Under the pieces are notes generated by a model. It had not been told where the DNA came from. It ran no database searches and was given only the letters and a program-made list of their open reading frames with translations. Made by a program: the position numbers and the translations under genes. Positions 6,891-12,713 of a stretch of DNA of 13,868 nucleotides are shown here, one piece after another. The DNA comes from SIG480 sp045539475 (lineage in GTDB: Bacteria > Bacillota > Clostridia > Oscillospirales > JAAYXM01). The stretch lies in assembly GCA_045539475.1 (NCBI GenBank), contig JAZQFJ010000022.1, positions 1 to 13,868 of the forward strand. Reading direction: 5' to 3'. Position 1 is the stretch's first letter. Each line of letters opens with the position of its first letter.

Positions 6891-7766
6891 GTGGCAAAGT
6901 CAAAAACTGTTTTATCCGCACTTTTGGTTATGCTCCTCTGGGGCTCGCTGTTTTCATTTGTCAAGCTGGGATACGGTGCTTACGGAATCGCAAGCACCGG
7001 TGATATACTCTTTTTTGCCGGAGTGAGATTTCTTATATGCGGAGCGATTATATGCGTTTTTGCGTTTCTCCGTAACAGAAAAAGCTTTGTTCCGGTAAAA
7101 TCCGCAATCGTTCCGGTTCTTTGCGCAGGGCTTTTTTCCATAGTTTTGCACTATGCGTTTACATACATCGGTCTTTCGCTTACGGACAGTTCAAAAACAG
7201 CTATCTTAAAGCAAATTGGTGTGCTGTTCTACGTCTGCTTTTCGTGGGTGTTCTTCCGTGATGACCGCGTGACATGGAAGAAAATCCTCGGTGCTGTTTT
7301 AGGCTTTGCGGGAATTATAGCCATAAATTCCGGAGCAGGAAAGGTATCCTTTTCCTTTGGTGATGCGCTTATTGTAGCCGCATCCTTCTGCACCGTAGCG
7401 GCGAACATCATAAGCAAGCGCGTGTTCAGGACGGTAGAACCCATTGTTTCCACCGGAGTATCACAGCTTTTCGGAGGAATTGTTCTTCTTGTTGTTGGAA
7501 CGCTTCTTGGCGGAAAAATGAGCTTTTCATTTGATTCTTCTGCGTTTATTATGATATATATCTGCATAGCTTCCGTTATAAGCTACTGCATATGGTTTAT
7601 TATTGTAAAAAGCGAGGAGCTTTCAAGGCTTTTTATAATAAAGTTTGCCGAGCCCGTTTTTGCGGCGGTGTTTGGTGCGTTGCTTCTTGGCGAGAATATT
7701 TTCTGTCCGCAATATGCAATATCCTTTATTCTTATTGCCGCCGGAATTTGCATCTCAAATAAATAA
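6891..7766 (+). CDS. EamA/DMT-family membrane transporter
   Basis: This 291-residue, strongly hydrophobic protein has about ten predicted transmembrane segments in two EamA repeats (roughly 5-140 and 155-290). The first repeat opens with the typical LLWGSLFSFVK, and the second ends with the family's KFAEPVFAAVFGALLLGE stretch. DMT proteins mostly export small metabolites, and some import them. As the last gene of the operon it may move the pathway substrate, a product or a toxic intermediate across the membrane. Translation starts at GTG 6891, four bases after the upstream stop, with AAGGTAGG as the ribosome binding site. It is the only transporter in the window, so substrate uptake may depend on genes outside it. 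Confidence 0.9.
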   Translation: MAKSKTVLSALLVMLLWGSLFSFVKLGYGAYGIASTGDILFFAGVRFLICGAIICVFAFLRNRKSFVPVKSAIVPVLCAGLFSIVLHYAFTYIGLSLTDSSKTAILKQIGVLFYVCFSWVFFRDDRVTWKKILGAVLGFAGIIAINSGAGKVSFSFGDALIVAASFCTVAANIISKRVFRTVEPIVSTGVSQLFGGIVLLVVGTLLGGKMSFSFDSSAFIMIYICIASVISYCIWFIIVKSEELSRLFIIKFAEPVFAAVFGALLLGENIFCPQYAISFILIAAGICISNK

Positions 7767-7795
7767 TTGAATATAGCGAGGTGCAAAACGCAGAT

Positions 7796-7835
7796 AAAAA
7801 ACAGTAAATTGAATTTCTTGCGAAAACAATTTACT
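7796..7835 (-). terminator. Stem-loop, terminator-like in the leftward direction
   Basis: A perfect 9-bp inverted repeat (AGTAAATTG 7803-7811 / CAATTTACT 7827-7835) encloses a further TTTC/GAAA stem with a TTGC loop. Read on the minus strand it is followed by G and six T residues, as in an intrinsic terminator. On the plus strand, 36 bases after the transporter stop, no T-tract follows. No leftward gene close by needs it, so it may be a bidirectional operon end or a leftover of the scar region. Confidence 0.4.
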
Positions 7836-8043
7836 ACAAACATCAAAAATCAGAAAAAAGGGTATACGAAAAAAGGCTGACAGCGGTAAACTATCACGCT
7901 TTGAAAACGGAATCTATTACATTCCAAAAAAATCTTTGCTTGGCGGCAGCGTTGCAATTCCACCGGAAGTTGTTGTGGAAAAGAAGTATATTTTTCGTAA
8001 TAACAAAATTATGGGGTATTACAGCGGATATGTTTTTGCATGA
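7813..8043 (+). pseudogene. Fragment of an AbiEi/DUF6088-like antitoxin
   Basis: This frame is open from 7813 to a TGA at 8041-8043 with no convincing start codon or ribosome binding site. From about 7876 it reads ADSGKLSRFENGIYYIPKKS, then PPEVVVEKKYIFRNNK and MGYYSGYVFA. This resembles the N-terminal winged-helix and core part of the type IV antitoxin-like AbiEi/DUF6088 proteins, where the motif continues into a further 100 or more residues. Here it stops right after the GYYSG motif, so the gene lacks both ends. The base frame shifts by one into the following fragment. I take it as the relic of a toxin-antitoxin or defence locus. The family call is from memory of the motif, without a search. 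Confidence 0.6.
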
Positions 8044-8152
8044 GAATCGTCATGATTATGAAAATATAACTTCTGCACTTTTATTTAAACCGGTTGATTA
8101 CAGTACTGCCGTACAAGTTTTAGAAGAAGTATTGAAAGAAAATATATTTTAG
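8030..8152 (+). pseudogene. C-terminal gene fragment preceding a terminator
   Basis: In the frame next to the antitoxin fragment, an open stretch reads HENRHDYENITSALLF then KPVDYSTAVQVLEEVLKENIF and stops at 8152, four bases before a strong intrinsic terminator. The clean stop-plus-terminator arrangement suggests the genuine 3' end of a gene whose upstream part was deleted and joined to the antitoxin fragment. An ATG at 8030 exists but has no clear ribosome binding site, and translation from further upstream only reads the antitoxin out of frame. I do not recognise the family. A toxin partner of the neighbouring fragment is possible but unproven. Confidence 0.45.
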
Positions 8153-8156
8153 CAGG

Positions 8157-8187
8157 CAGGCGGTCGCAAAGATCGCCTGTTTTGTTT
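8157..8187 (+). terminator. Rho-independent terminator
   Basis: CAGGCGGTC (8157-8165), loop GCAAA, GATCGCCTG (8171-8179): a 9-bp stem with one G-T wobble, followed by TTTTGTTT. It is a textbook intrinsic terminator for rightward transcription. It lies directly behind the C-terminal fragment ending at 8152, and would also stop any transcription reading through from the module A operon. Confidence 0.85.
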
Positions 8188-8279
8188 ATCCGAATTTACT
8201 GGCTTTTGAGCAAAGAAAAAGCACCTTTAGACGAAGCGGGTTAGTTGAATAAGGGGGCAAGTGCCGGAAGGAGAAAACG

Positions 8280-8444
8280 ATGGATAAGATGACGAATGAG
8301 CAGATAGGTATAAGATCAATCCATCTTGTGAGTAGTCTTTTTTCGTTTTGCGTCAGATATAAAGGGGTAATTTACATTTCATGCTCGTGTGCTATCCGGG
8401 AAGGAGTTTTACCGGTAAATTTTTTTAACAGTCTGCGGAAATAA
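8280..8444 (+). other. Possible truncated small ORF (54 codons)
   Basis: A good ribosome binding site (AAGGAG, 8268-8273) lies six bases before ATG 8280. The frame starts MDKMTNEQIGIRSIHLVSS and runs 54 codons to TAA at 8442-8444. Its second half is antisense to the 3' end of the AraC gene ending at 8372 and shows no protein-like pattern of its own. The likely reading is the 5' start of a gene whose body was lost when module B's regulator became its neighbour. I do not recognise the N-terminus. Translation as a small protein is possible but not supported. Confidence 0.25.
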
Positions 8445-9142
8445 GCGGGTGATGAAAAATTCAGCCTTTCACATATTTCTTCGACACTAAGCTTGTCGCA
8501 CTTTAAATATATCATGGCTTTTTTTATCCGTAGAAAATTTTTATAATTAATTGGTGACATTCCGTTTTCTTCTTTGAACAATGCAAAAAATCTTGACTGA
8601 CTTAAATTGCAGAGAGTCGCAAGCTTTTCGACCGAAAAGATCTCAGTAAGATTTTGTTCGATATATGCCTTTGCGCACTCTGTGGCTTTATTTTGCCCTT
8701 GCCGGTATACCGACAGCCTTTTTTTCGCAGTACCCAGAATAAAGAAAAGCTCAGACAGCGCAGCTTCACATTCCTCGGAAAATGCCTTTTTGTGCAGTGA
8801 TTCAAAGGCTGCTGAAAGTGTCGGTAAGCTTATCACTTGCGCGGGGATATATAAACTGTCCAATAAATCAGTTTCCACCTCAAGTACAAACATATCAATT
8901 TTAGGCGTTCCATTCCACTCGGAACTATAAGGGAGTTTTGGTGGGATAAATATTACATCGCCTTCGTTTGCCTCTAATGAAAAGTCTTCGAATTTCAGCA
9001 GCACACTTCCTGCTTCGATAAAGCCTATGTGAGGGACAACGAAGCCGTTTTCGGTTTTGTATCTGTGCATCGAAAGAAATTTGTTGCGGGCAATTGCAAA
9101 GCAGCAGTAGTTTTGCATATAATAAAATCTTGAATTTTCCAT
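8372..9142 (-). CDS. AraC-family transcriptional regulator, module B
   Basis: This 256-residue protein has an N-terminal cupin sensing domain (about 35-95, with IEAGSVLLKFEDF, EGDVIFIPPKLPY) and a C-terminal AraC double helix-turn-helix (about 158-256), including LCNLSQSRFFALFKEENGMSP and LNFSSPAYFRRLLKKFTGKTPS. The ATG at 9142 is preferred, with AAGGTG nine bases upstream; a GTG at 9154 is part of that ribosome binding site. It diverges from the SDR/Gfo pair at 9248. The promoter region holds overlapping divergent promoters and 21-bp-spaced direct repeats, the geometry expected for an AraC activator that also represses its own gene. Its sensing domain differs from that of the other two AraC proteins here, suggesting another ligand class. 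Confidence 0.93.
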   Translation of the reverse strand: MENSRFYYMQNYCCFAIARNKFLSMHRYKTENGFVVPHIGFIEAGSVLLKFEDFSLEANEGDVIFIPPKLPYSSEWNGTPKIDMFVLEVETDLLDSLYIPAQVISLPTLSAAFESLHKKAFSEECEAALSELFFILGTAKKRLSVYRQGQNKATECAKAYIEQNLTEIFSVEKLATLCNLSQSRFFALFKEENGMSPINYKNFLRIKKAMIYLKCDKLSVEEICERLNFSSPAYFRRLLKKFTGKTPSRIAHEHEM

Positions 9143-9158
9143 ATTATTTATCACCTTG

Positions 9159-9190
9159 CAGTAGAATAGTGTTTTTATTCAGTAGTATAG
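9159..9190. promoter_or_regulatory. Direct repeat with 21-bp period, candidate AraC binding site
   Basis: CAGTAGAATAG at 9159-9169 and CAGTAGTATAG at 9180-9190 match at 10 of 11 positions and start 21 bp apart, two helical turns, like the AraC I1-I2 half-sites. The second half-site ends four bases before the -35 of the rightward promoter and covers the -10 of the leftward one. Activation of the SDR/Gfo pair together with autorepression of the regulator would follow from this placement. Confidence 0.55.
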
Positions 9191-9212
9191 CATATTGTTT
9201 TTGAAAATTCAA
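9184..9212 (-). promoter_or_regulatory. Promoter of the module B regulator
   Basis: On the minus strand TTGAAT (9212-9207), a 17-bp spacer and TATACT (9189-9184) form a good sigma-70/SigA-type promoter upstream of the AraC gene. The -10 lies within the second direct repeat and the -35 within the spacer of the opposing promoter, so the two promoters cannot easily be occupied together. Confidence 0.55.
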
Positions 9213-9223
9213 TGCCTTATACT
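9195..9223 (+). promoter_or_regulatory. Promoter of the module B SDR/Gfo pair
   Basis: TTGTTT (9195-9200), a 17-bp spacer and TATACT (9218-9223) precede the SDR gene. Transcription would start near 9230, leaving a leader of under 20 bases that carries the ribosome binding site at 9233-9238. The perfect palindrome at 9215-9236 covers the -10 and start site. Confidence 0.55.
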
Positions 9224-9236
9224 TTAAAGTATAAGG
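9215..9236. promoter_or_regulatory. Perfect 22-bp palindrome over the -10 region
   Basis: CCTTATACTTT followed directly by its exact reverse complement, with no mismatch and no spacer. It spans the TATACT -10, the likely transcription start and the AAGG of the ribosome binding site. Because part of it lies upstream of the expected start, a DNA-binding repressor site is more likely than an RNA hairpin. The binding protein is unknown. Confidence 0.6.
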
Positions 9237-9247
9237 AGCTGATAAAT

Positions 9248-10027
9248 ATGGAAAACAAAATTGCGATAATTACGGGCGGAGCGGGATTCATCGGAAGCCG
9301 TACGGCAGAGACGCTTCTGCGGGACGGATACACAGCGGTAATCTGTGATATAAACGATGATACACTTCTACGTGTAAAGAACGAGCTTTCTTCTTTTGGA
9401 GAGGTTGCGACATATGCCGCAGACATCAGAAACAGCGACGAGGTTAAATCTGTTGTTTCCGATGTGTATGAAAAATATGGCAGAATTGATCTGTTTGTAT
9501 CCGTTGCAGGAGGAAGCACAAGAGAAAAAATGGCGTATTTCTGCGACCAGACGGAAGCGGTTATTGCCGACAACATTCAGATGAACTTTTTCGGTGCACT
9601 GTATTTTGCCCACGCAATATCAAGAATTATGGCAAAACAGAATTTCGGCAAAATGATTTTCGTCACCTCTGTCCTTGCTACCAACGGTCAGCCCGGTACG
9701 GTTGAATATTCCGCATCAAAGGGAGGTCTTCTCTCTATGGCCCGCGCGCTTGCGCAGGAAATGGGAGAAATGGGCGTTACGGTAAATTGCGTATCGCCCG
9801 GGCTTGTGCAGAGAGATAACCGTGATGTCGGTGCAACCAATTTCCTTGGTAAAAACTGCTCGCCGTATGATATCGCAAATGCAATATCGTTTCTTGCATC
9901 CGATAAAGCAAGCTTTATCACCGGTCAAAATATAATAGTTGACGGCGGATGGGGAATAGGTGTTCACTCGTGCATAAAATCCTATCGTCAGCGGTTTTTG
10001 GATGATTTGGAGAAGCAGAAGAAATGA
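9248..10027 (+). CDS. Short-chain dehydrogenase/reductase (module B)
   Basis: This is a 259-residue classical SDR. TGGAGFIG is at 9-16, Asp34 at the end of beta-2 suggests NAD(H), and the tetrad is Asn113, Ser141, Tyr154 and Lys158 (YSASK). FITGQNIIVDGG lies near the C-terminus, followed by an extra basic/charged tail (SYRQRFLDDLEKQKK) longer than in its module A relative. The NNAG motif reads SVAGG. The start is ATG 9248 with AAGGAG shortly upstream; an ATG at 9212 lies upstream of the promoter -10 and cannot be the start. The stop overlaps the start of the Gfo/Idh gene by four bases (ATGA), so both are co-translated and probably act on the same molecule, for example two successive or opposite hydroxyl/ketone conversions. 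Confidence 0.93.
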   Translation: MENKIAIITGGAGFIGSRTAETLLRDGYTAVICDINDDTLLRVKNELSSFGEVATYAADIRNSDEVKSVVSDVYEKYGRIDLFVSVAGGSTREKMAYFCDQTEAVIADNIQMNFFGALYFAHAISRIMAKQNFGKMIFVTSVLATNGQPGTVEYSASKGGLLSMARALAQEMGEMGVTVNCVSPGLVQRDNRDVGATNFLGKNCSPYDIANAISFLASDKASFITGQNIIVDGGWGIGVHSCIKSYRQRFLDDLEKQKK

Positions 10028-11046
10028 GTAAAAAAATAAGAGTGGCGCAGATAGGTACGCTTCACGACCACGCCATCTTTGCATTTGAAGCAATGCACAA
10101 GCTTCCTGAGATATATGAAATCATCGGATACTTTGAGCCGAATGAAGCTGCAAGAAAAAAGTCAAAAGAAAACGCTGTTTATTCCCAATACAAGCATATT
10201 TTCCTGGAAGAAATATGGGATTTGTCTCCGGATGCGGTAATAATTGAAACATACGAGCCGGAGCTTGCAAAGTACGCACTGATGTGTGCAGAGCGAGGAA
10301 TATCCGTGCATATGGACAAACCCGGAGGTGTTGGTCTTGCGGAATTTGAACGGCTGATAAGCATTGTAAAGCAAAAAAACATTGTGCTCCACACCGGATA
10401 TATGTACCGTTATAACCCTGCATTGAAAAAAGCCGAAGAGCTTATCCGCAGTGGCAAGCTTGGGGAAATATATTCAATTGAAGCACAGATGAGCTGTACT
10501 CATCCTCGTGAAAAGCGTGACTGGCTTGCAGCACTTCCGGGCGGAATGATGTTTTATCTCGGCTGTCATTTAATTGATATTATTCTGCGCTTTCAGGGAA
10601 AACCGAAGAATATTCTTCCGTATAACTTTCGTTCGGGTTTTCTCGGTGCAAAAGGTGAGGATAACACCTTCTGCCTGTTTGAATACGAAAACGGAGTTTC
10701 GTTTGCGAAGACAACTGCCGTTGAGCCGGGCGGGTTTAACCGCCGTCAGATAGTAATTTGCGGAACACGCGGAACATATGAGATAAAGCCGCTTGAGGAT
10801 TATTTTGACGAAAACGAGATATCGAAGCTGAAAACAGACGTTTCCTATGCTTTTGCCGGTGAAGACGGAACCTTCTCATGGAAAAACAAGGATGTTCAAA
10901 AGGAAGGCTTCGGACCCTTTGACAGGTATGCTCCTATGATGACTGCCTTTGCCGAAATGGTTCGAGGTGAGAAGAAAAATCCATTCGCTCCCGATTATGA
11001 GCTTGAGCTATACAAAACAGTGCTTAAGTGTTGCGGAATAAGCTAA
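10024..11046 (+). CDS. Gfo/Idh/MocA-family oxidoreductase (module B)
   Basis: This 340-residue paralogue of the module A enzyme has an N-terminal Rossmann strand IRVAQIGTLHDH (5-16), in which the usual GxGxxG glycines are partly replaced. MDKP contains Lys99, GYMYRYNPA is at 125-133, the substrate-side segment GEIYSIEAQMS is conserved, and GCHLID contains His182. The Asp normally four residues before the His is Tyr178. The same family trait in both paralogues argues for a shared, specialised chemistry rather than decay. It probably oxidises or reduces a sugar- or cyclitol-like hydroxyl with NAD(P). It is coupled to the SDR by a 4-base start/stop overlap. Its 3' end overlaps the convergent AraC gene of module C by four bases, leaving no room for a terminator between them. 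Confidence 0.92.
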   Translation: MSKKIRVAQIGTLHDHAIFAFEAMHKLPEIYEIIGYFEPNEAARKKSKENAVYSQYKHIFLEEIWDLSPDAVIIETYEPELAKYALMCAERGISVHMDKPGGVGLAEFERLISIVKQKNIVLHTGYMYRYNPALKKAEELIRSGKLGEIYSIEAQMSCTHPREKRDWLAALPGGMMFYLGCHLIDIILRFQGKPKNILPYNFRSGFLGAKGEDNTFCLFEYENGVSFAKTTAVEPGGFNRRQIVICGTRGTYEIKPLEDYFDENEISKLKTDVSYAFAGEDGTFSWKNKDVQKEGFGPFDRYAPMMTAFAEMVRGEKKNPFAPDYELELYKTVLKCCGIS

Positions 11047-11792
11047 ATTATATATTCCCGAAGGCTGCGCGCATATTCGCACGGAGTTTTGCCTGTTCTG
11101 GCTTTAAATGCACGTGAAAAATGATATACGCTCGCAAAGCCGCAGGCCTCCGATATATCGAGAACCTTTTTTTCTCCCAAAGAAAGAAGATGCTTTGCCT
11201 CGTTTATGCGAAGATCTATGATATATTGCTTCGGGGTTGAACCAAAGACCGTCTTAAATTTCTTACGCAATGCCGTTTCACTTATTTCAAGCAGCTCGGC
11301 AAGGTCTGAATTTGAAAGCTCCGAATCGGATAGGTTTTCTCTGATATACTCTTCAATTTTTACAATTCCACGCATATTCCCTTCCCTTGACAAGCCCGTT
11401 AGGATTTCATACATAACAGTCATACGCGCATAGTTTTCTTCGGGAGAAAGCTGAATTAAGCGGTTGAAGCTTTCGAAATACTTCGCTGAATTATGTATAT
11501 CAATGACAATAAATTCATCTGTTATTCTTTCTGTGCACATAAAATTTATTACAGGAAAACGCCCCGAATGTGTACAGAAAAGTGAATAGGTTGAGTCCTG
11601 AGGTAAAATAACAGCGCAATCTTTATTTGATTTGAACTGCTTGCCGTTGTGGGTGTATATTATTTCCCCATCCGCACAAAAGGAAATGCCATAGCTTTTT
11701 CGGTTTCGCATTATTTTCCGTCTTCCCTTTGAAGATATAACGTTGACAATATCGCAGATTTTTGTTACGGTTATTTTTGCGGGTAAGTTCAT
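11043..11792 (-). CDS. AraC-family transcriptional regulator, module C
   Basis: This 249-residue protein has an N-terminal sensing region (about 20-85, with GEIIYTHNGKQF, VILPQDSTYSLFC and INFMCTE). A C-terminal AraC helix-turn-helix pair (about 145-249) ends in CGFASVYHFSRAFKARTGKTPCEYARS. It is related across its whole length to the module A regulator, so the two probably sense similar ligands. ATG 11792 has an AGAGG ribosome binding site nine bases upstream. It diverges from the SDR/DHQase-like/MBL operon and is convergent, with a 4-base overlap, with the module B Gfo/Idh gene. Confidence 0.93.
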   Translation of the reverse strand: MNLPAKITVTKICDIVNVISSKGRRKIMRNRKSYGISFCADGEIIYTHNGKQFKSNKDCAVILPQDSTYSLFCTHSGRFPVINFMCTERITDEFIVIDIHNSAKYFESFNRLIQLSPEENYARMTVMYEILTGLSREGNMRGIVKIEEYIRENLSDSELSNSDLAELLEISETALRKKFKTVFGSTPKQYIIDLRINEAKHLLSLGEKKVLDISEACGFASVYHFSRAFKARTGKTPCEYARSLREYII

Positions 11793-11811
11793 TTCACATC
11801 GCCTCTCTTTA

Positions 11812-11839
11812 ATTATACCGTTTTTGTCAAGTATTGCAA
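11812..11839 (-). promoter_or_regulatory. Candidate promoter of the module C regulator
   Basis: On the minus strand a consensus TATAAT (11817-11812) is preceded, after 16 bases, by TTGCAA (11839-11834). A GTTGCA with 17-bp spacing overlaps it. The same TTGCAA hexamer serves as the -35 of the opposing promoter at 11892. Confidence 0.45.
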
Positions 11840-11862
11840 CAATATTTTTATGTTTATGTTCT

Positions 11863-11887
11863 GAAAATGTTAAAAGCTCTCATTTTC
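11863..11887. promoter_or_regulatory. Inverted repeat upstream of the module C operon promoter
   Basis: GAAAATG (11863-11869) and CATTTTC (11881-11887) are exact reverse complements separated by 11 bases. The repeat ends four bases before the -35 of the rightward promoter, the place where an activator would touch RNA polymerase. It is a candidate regulator site. The arms are short, so chance cannot be excluded. Confidence 0.35.
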
Positions 11888-11891
11888 GTCA

Positions 11892-11920
11892 TTGCAAATT
11901 ATAATGAATCTTCATATAAT
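11892..11920 (+). promoter_or_regulatory. Promoter of the module C operon
   Basis: TTGCAA (11892-11897), exactly 17 bases, then TATAAT (11915-11920): the best vegetative-type promoter in the window. Transcription would begin near 11927, giving a leader of about 20 bases with the AGGAGG at 11935-11940. Confidence 0.65.
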
Positions 11921-11947
11921 TAACTTAAATTATCAGGAGGTTTCGAT

Positions 11948-12712
11948 ATGATGTTTAAAAGCAAGACGGCTATTTCCACTGGCGCCGCTTCCGGAATGGG
12001 ACTTTTGTTTGCCGAAAATTTTGCAGCACTTGGCGGCAATGTGGTTATGTGCGATGTGGACGAAGCGGGTATAAAAGAAAAAACGGCAGAGATAAACGCA
12101 AAAGGAAAAGGAAAGGCCATCGGCGTTGTTTGTGATGTCCGCGATTATGCGCAGATTGTAAACGCGCGCGATATAGCGGTAGAATGCTTTGGGAGCATTG
12201 ATGTTCTTGCAAACTTTGCGGGAGGAACAGCCGTGAGAATGCAAAAAGTTGATAGAAACGCATATCCCGAATTTCCCGATGTTCCGATTGAGGTGTATGA
12301 TTGGGGAATTGATGTAAATCTCAAAGGACCGTTTTACTTCGCCCATGCGGTTCTCGGGCAAATGCGCGAGCAAAAGAACGGACTTATCATAAATATCGGC
12401 TCAATAACCGGTATGGAGGGTGACGGCTACGGAATGGATTATCCAACCTCGAAAGCCGCGCTTATGTTCGGCCTTACAAAATCCATCGCACAATTCGGCG
12501 CAACCCACAACATAAGGTGCGTTTGCGTCTCGCCCGGACCTGTTCTCACAAGAGCCAATATGGCAAATATGAAAACGCTTCTCGGCAGAGCTGCAGATCC
12601 GCAGGAAATAGTTGATCTGTGCCTTTATCTTGCTTCCGAGAAGGGGCAGTTTATAAACGGTGAAAATATTATGATAGATGGCGGAAGAAATGCTATGGGA
12701 AGGTGGAATTAA
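11948..12712 (+). CDS. Short-chain dehydrogenase/reductase (module C)
   Basis: This is a 254-residue classical SDR. TGAASGMG is at 11-18, Asp36 at the end of beta-2 fits NAD(H), and the tetrad is Asn124, Ser152, Tyr165 and Lys169 (YPTSK). The end is FINGENIMIDGG. It is less like the other two SDRs, with an insertion of about eight residues around DRNAYPEFPDVP after the FAGG motif, so it may handle a bulkier or different substrate. The AGGAGG ribosome binding site lies seven bases before ATG 11948; a second ATG follows immediately and could be used too. It leads an operon with the second DHQase-like protein, repeating the DHQase-like plus SDR pairing of module A. Confidence 0.94.
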   Translation: MMFKSKTAISTGAASGMGLLFAENFAALGGNVVMCDVDEAGIKEKTAEINAKGKGKAIGVVCDVRDYAQIVNARDIAVECFGSIDVLANFAGGTAVRMQKVDRNAYPEFPDVPIEVYDWGIDVNLKGPFYFAHAVLGQMREQKNGLIINIGSITGMEGDGYGMDYPTSKAALMFGLTKSIAQFGATHNIRCVCVSPGPVLTRANMANMKTLLGRAADPQEIVDLCLYLASEKGQFINGENIMIDGGRNAMGRWN

Positions 12713-12713
12713 G

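Noticed and set aside
7901..8152. An 83-codon plus-strand frame as a single real gene
   Set aside because: Its first half translates the antitoxin fragment out of frame and has no protein-like pattern. Only the final ~40 codons look genuine, so it is reported as a fragment.
9212..9247. ATG 9212 as the start of the module B SDR
   Set aside because: It lies upstream of the candidate -10, and the extra residues are encoded by the palindrome. ATG 9248 follows AAGGAG.
9217..9576. Long minus-strand frame opposite the module B SDR (and similar antisense frames elsewhere)
   Set aside because: These are shadows of the real genes, with low-complexity Ser/Thr/Arg-rich translations and no ribosome binding site.
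12678..12713. ATG 12678 as the start of the second DHQase-like gene
   Set aside because: It would overlap the SDR by 35 bases with no clear ribosome binding site, whereas TTG 12714 follows AAGGTGG at seven bases.
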